This document shows positions 5,408-6,874 of a stretch of 6,874 nucleotides of DNA, piece by piece (position 1 is the stretch's first letter; each line of letters starts with the position of its first letter). The notes beneath the pieces are model-generated. The model was not told where the DNA came from. It saw only the letters and a list, made by a program, of their open reading frames with translations, and ran no database searches. The translations under genes and the position numbers were made by a program. The stretch is from positions 1-6,874 of the forward strand of contig JAZNGX010000007.1 in NCBI GenBank assembly GCA_045576675.1, given 5' to 3'. This DNA comes from JAZNGX01 sp045576675. Lineage in GTDB: Bacteria > Bacillota > Clostridia > Monoglobales > Firm-18.

Positions 5408-6799
5408 ATGAAATACGATGTAATTATTATTGGTGCAGGACCGTCTGGTATTTTTTGTGCATACGAATTAAAAAAGAAGGTGCCTGATATTAAAGTCCTT
5501 ATGATTGAAAAAGGTAGAGCGATTGAACACAGAATGTGTCCAAAAAGGAAAACAAAAGCTTGTGTCGGCTGCAAGCCTTGTTCAATTACCACAGGTTTTG
5601 CAGGAGCAGGGGCTTTTTCAGATGGTAAGCTTTCACTATCACCCGATGTTGGCGGTCACTTGCCTGAAATTCTTGGTTATGACGAAACTGTTGACCTTAT
5701 TAAAAAAGCTGACGATATTTATCTTGAATTTGGTGCAGATACAAAGGTTTATGGTGTAGACAAAGAAGATGTTATCAGAGAAATCAGAAAAAAGGCAATT
5801 GGTGCAAATTTAAAACTTATTGAATGTCCTATCCGTCATCTTGGAACAGAAGAAGGCTATAAGATTTATGGTAAGCTTCAACAGCACCTTTTAAATTCAG
5901 GTGTGGAAATTATATTTAACACAATGGTTACTGATATTATAATTAAAGACGGTGTTGCAAAAGGCATTAAAACCGATAATGGCGAATATTATTCAGATGA
6001 AATTGTTTCAGCTGTCGGCAGAGAAGGTGCCGAATGGTTCAGCAATATATGTAGAAACCATAATATTGAAATTCAGGTTGGAACAGTTGATATAGGTGTA
6101 CGCGTAGAGGTTCGTGATGAGGTTATGGACTTTCTTAATAAGAATCTTTACGAAGCTAAGCTTGTGTATCATACATCGACTTTTGACGACAAGGTTAGAA
6201 CTTTTTGCAGCAATCCAAGTGGTGAGGTTGCAACTGAATATTATGATAATGGGCTTGCTGTTGTTAATGGACATGCATATAAGTCAAAGGACTTTAAAAC
6301 TAATAACACAAATTTTGCTTTGTTGGTATCTAAAAACTTTACAAAACCTTTTAAAACTCCAATTGAGTATGGTAAACATATAGCTCAGCTTGGAAATATG
6401 CTATGCGATGGGAAAATTCTTGTACAGACTTATGGTGATTTTAAAAGAGGAAGAAGAACAACTGAAGAACGAATCGCAAGAAATAATTTGCGTCCCACTT
6501 TAAAGGATGCTGTTCCCGGTGATTTATCTCTTGTATTACCATACAGAATTATGATTGACATCGATGAAATGCTTACAGCACTGGATAAGGTTACTCCCGG
6601 TATTGCTTCTGAAGAAACATTGCTTTATGGTGTTGAGGTTAAATTTTATTCTAATAAGGTTGTTGTGAATAAAGATTTTGAAACCAGCATCAAAGGACTT
6701 CGTGCTATTGGTGATGGTGCCTCAGTTACAAGAGGATTGATGCAGGCATCTGCAAACGGTATTAGCGTTGCAGACAGTATACTAAAAGACATAATATAA
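5408..6799 (+). CDS. FAD-dependent dehydrogenase, COG2509-type, with cysteine cluster
   Basis: This 463-aa cytoplasmic flavoprotein begins with a Rossmann dinucleotide-binding fold: VIIIGAGPSG (5-14, Gly9/11/14) and the strand-ending acid Glu34, which would bind the FAD ribose. A cysteine cluster follows at Cys44, Cys52, Cys55 and Cys58, then TTGFAGAGAFSDGKL (61-75), a signature I associate with the COG2509 family of uncharacterised FAD dehydrogenases. The C-terminal AIGDGASVTRGLMQASANG (433-451) is the usual second FAD-contact segment (GDGA, then a helix rich in small residues). The physiological substrate is unknown for the family. The Cys spacing could ligate an iron-sulfur cluster or a metal, but this is inference. 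It starts 9 nt after the topoisomerase stop, whose last bases form part of its AGGAG ribosome binding site (5397-5401), so the genes are in one operon. A terminator follows it directly. Confidence 0.88.
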   Translation: MKYDVIIIGAGPSGIFCAYELKKKVPDIKVLMIEKGRAIEHRMCPKRKTKACVGCKPCSITTGFAGAGAFSDGKLSLSPDVGGHLPEILGYDETVDLIKKADDIYLEFGADTKVYGVDKEDVIREIRKKAIGANLKLIECPIRHLGTEEGYKIYGKLQQHLLNSGVEIIFNTMVTDIIIKDGVAKGIKTDNGEYYSDEIVSAVGREGAEWFSNICRNHNIEIQVGTVDIGVRVEVRDEVMDFLNKNLYEAKLVYHTSTFDDKVRTFCSNPSGEVATEYYDNGLAVVNGHAYKSKDFKTNNTNFALLVSKNFTKPFKTPIEYGKHIAQLGNMLCDGKILVQTYGDFKRGRRTTEERIARNNLRPTLKDAVPGDLSLVLPYRIMIDIDEMLTALDKVTPGIASEETLLYGVEVKFYSNKVVVNKDFETSIKGLRAIGDGASVTRGLMQASANGISVADSILKDII

Positions 6800-6805
6800 C
6801 AATCA

Positions 6806-6838
6806 CACCCTGTTTTTATAACAGGGTGATTTGTTATT
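6806..6838 (+). terminator. Intrinsic terminator of the three-gene operon
   Basis: CACCCTGTT (6806-6814) and AACAGGGTG (6820-6828) form a perfect 9-bp stem with loop TTTAT, followed by a T-rich run ATTTGTTATT. It begins 6 nt after the dehydrogenase stop and separates it from the next gene. Confidence 0.85.
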
Positions 6839-6865
6839 GCTATTTATAACATTTGAGGTGTATTT

Positions 6866-6874
6866 ATGAAATTC
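6866..6874 (+). CDS. Start of a further gene, cut by the window end
   Basis: An ATG at 6866 is preceded 5 nt upstream by GAGGTG (6855-6860), a good ribosome binding site, and lies downstream of the operon terminator. Only three codons (M-K-F) are visible, so the product cannot be named. Confidence 0.5.

Noticed and set aside
5505..6383. Several open frames on both strands within the dehydrogenase gene
   Set aside because: The real frame has clear FAD motifs and covers the entire stretch; the others are shadows without recognisable domains.
1..6874. CRISPR array, toxin-antitoxin, phage or defence system
   Set aside because: No regularly spaced repeats beyond the two-copy 69-bp unit, and no gene in the window resembles such systems. 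The serine recombinase could in principle come from a prophage, but the MobC and TnpW partners point to a transposon or conjugative element.

Overview
The window looks like part of a low-GC Firmicutes chromosome, most likely a Clostridia-type (possibly gut) bacterium. The evidence is AT-rich DNA, strong GGAGG-type ribosome binding sites, sigma-A-like promoters, a lipoprotein signal, and a transposon module (MobC-like protein, TnpW-family protein, large serine recombinase) typical of clostridial elements. I cannot name the species.

Region 1 (1-about 2290) is the right end of an integrated mobilisable or conjugative element. It holds the C-terminus of a MobC-like mobilisation protein, a structured repeat region (about 195-342), a small TnpW-family protein (369-605) and a complete 544-aa large serine recombinase (598-2232). 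The recombinase stop codon lies in the loop of a strong hairpin that works as a terminator for leftward transcription. A second small hairpin follows, then a tRNA-Pro(CGG) gene on the minus strand whose 3' end faces the element. The element boundary must lie between the recombinase and the tRNA or very close to it, but the left end is outside the window.

Region 2 (2366-2525) is a divergent intergenic region. It has a near-consensus leftward promoter for the tRNA and a rightward promoter with a perfect -10 box. A 13-bp palindrome sits inside the rightward promoter's spacer.

Region 3 (2526-6799) is a three-gene rightward operon. Its genes encode a zinc/manganese-type ABC transporter substrate-binding lipoprotein, a divergent GyrB/ParE-type topoisomerase B subunit (ATGA overlap with the gene before) and a COG2509-type FAD-dependent dehydrogenase with a cysteine cluster. 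A good intrinsic terminator ends the operon. One further gene begins at 6866 and is cut off by the window end. The metal-binding protein has no permease or ATPase beside it, and the topoisomerase B subunit has no A subunit within the window, so the operon mixes genes whose functional link is not obvious.

The most unusual signal is at 195-342: two 69-bp-spaced copies of a hairpin/palindrome whose stems differ by compensatory base changes, with an additional 13-bp inverted repeat around the first copy. This fits a structured RNA or a DNA protein-binding site rather than protein coding, although a reading frame happens to stay open through it.
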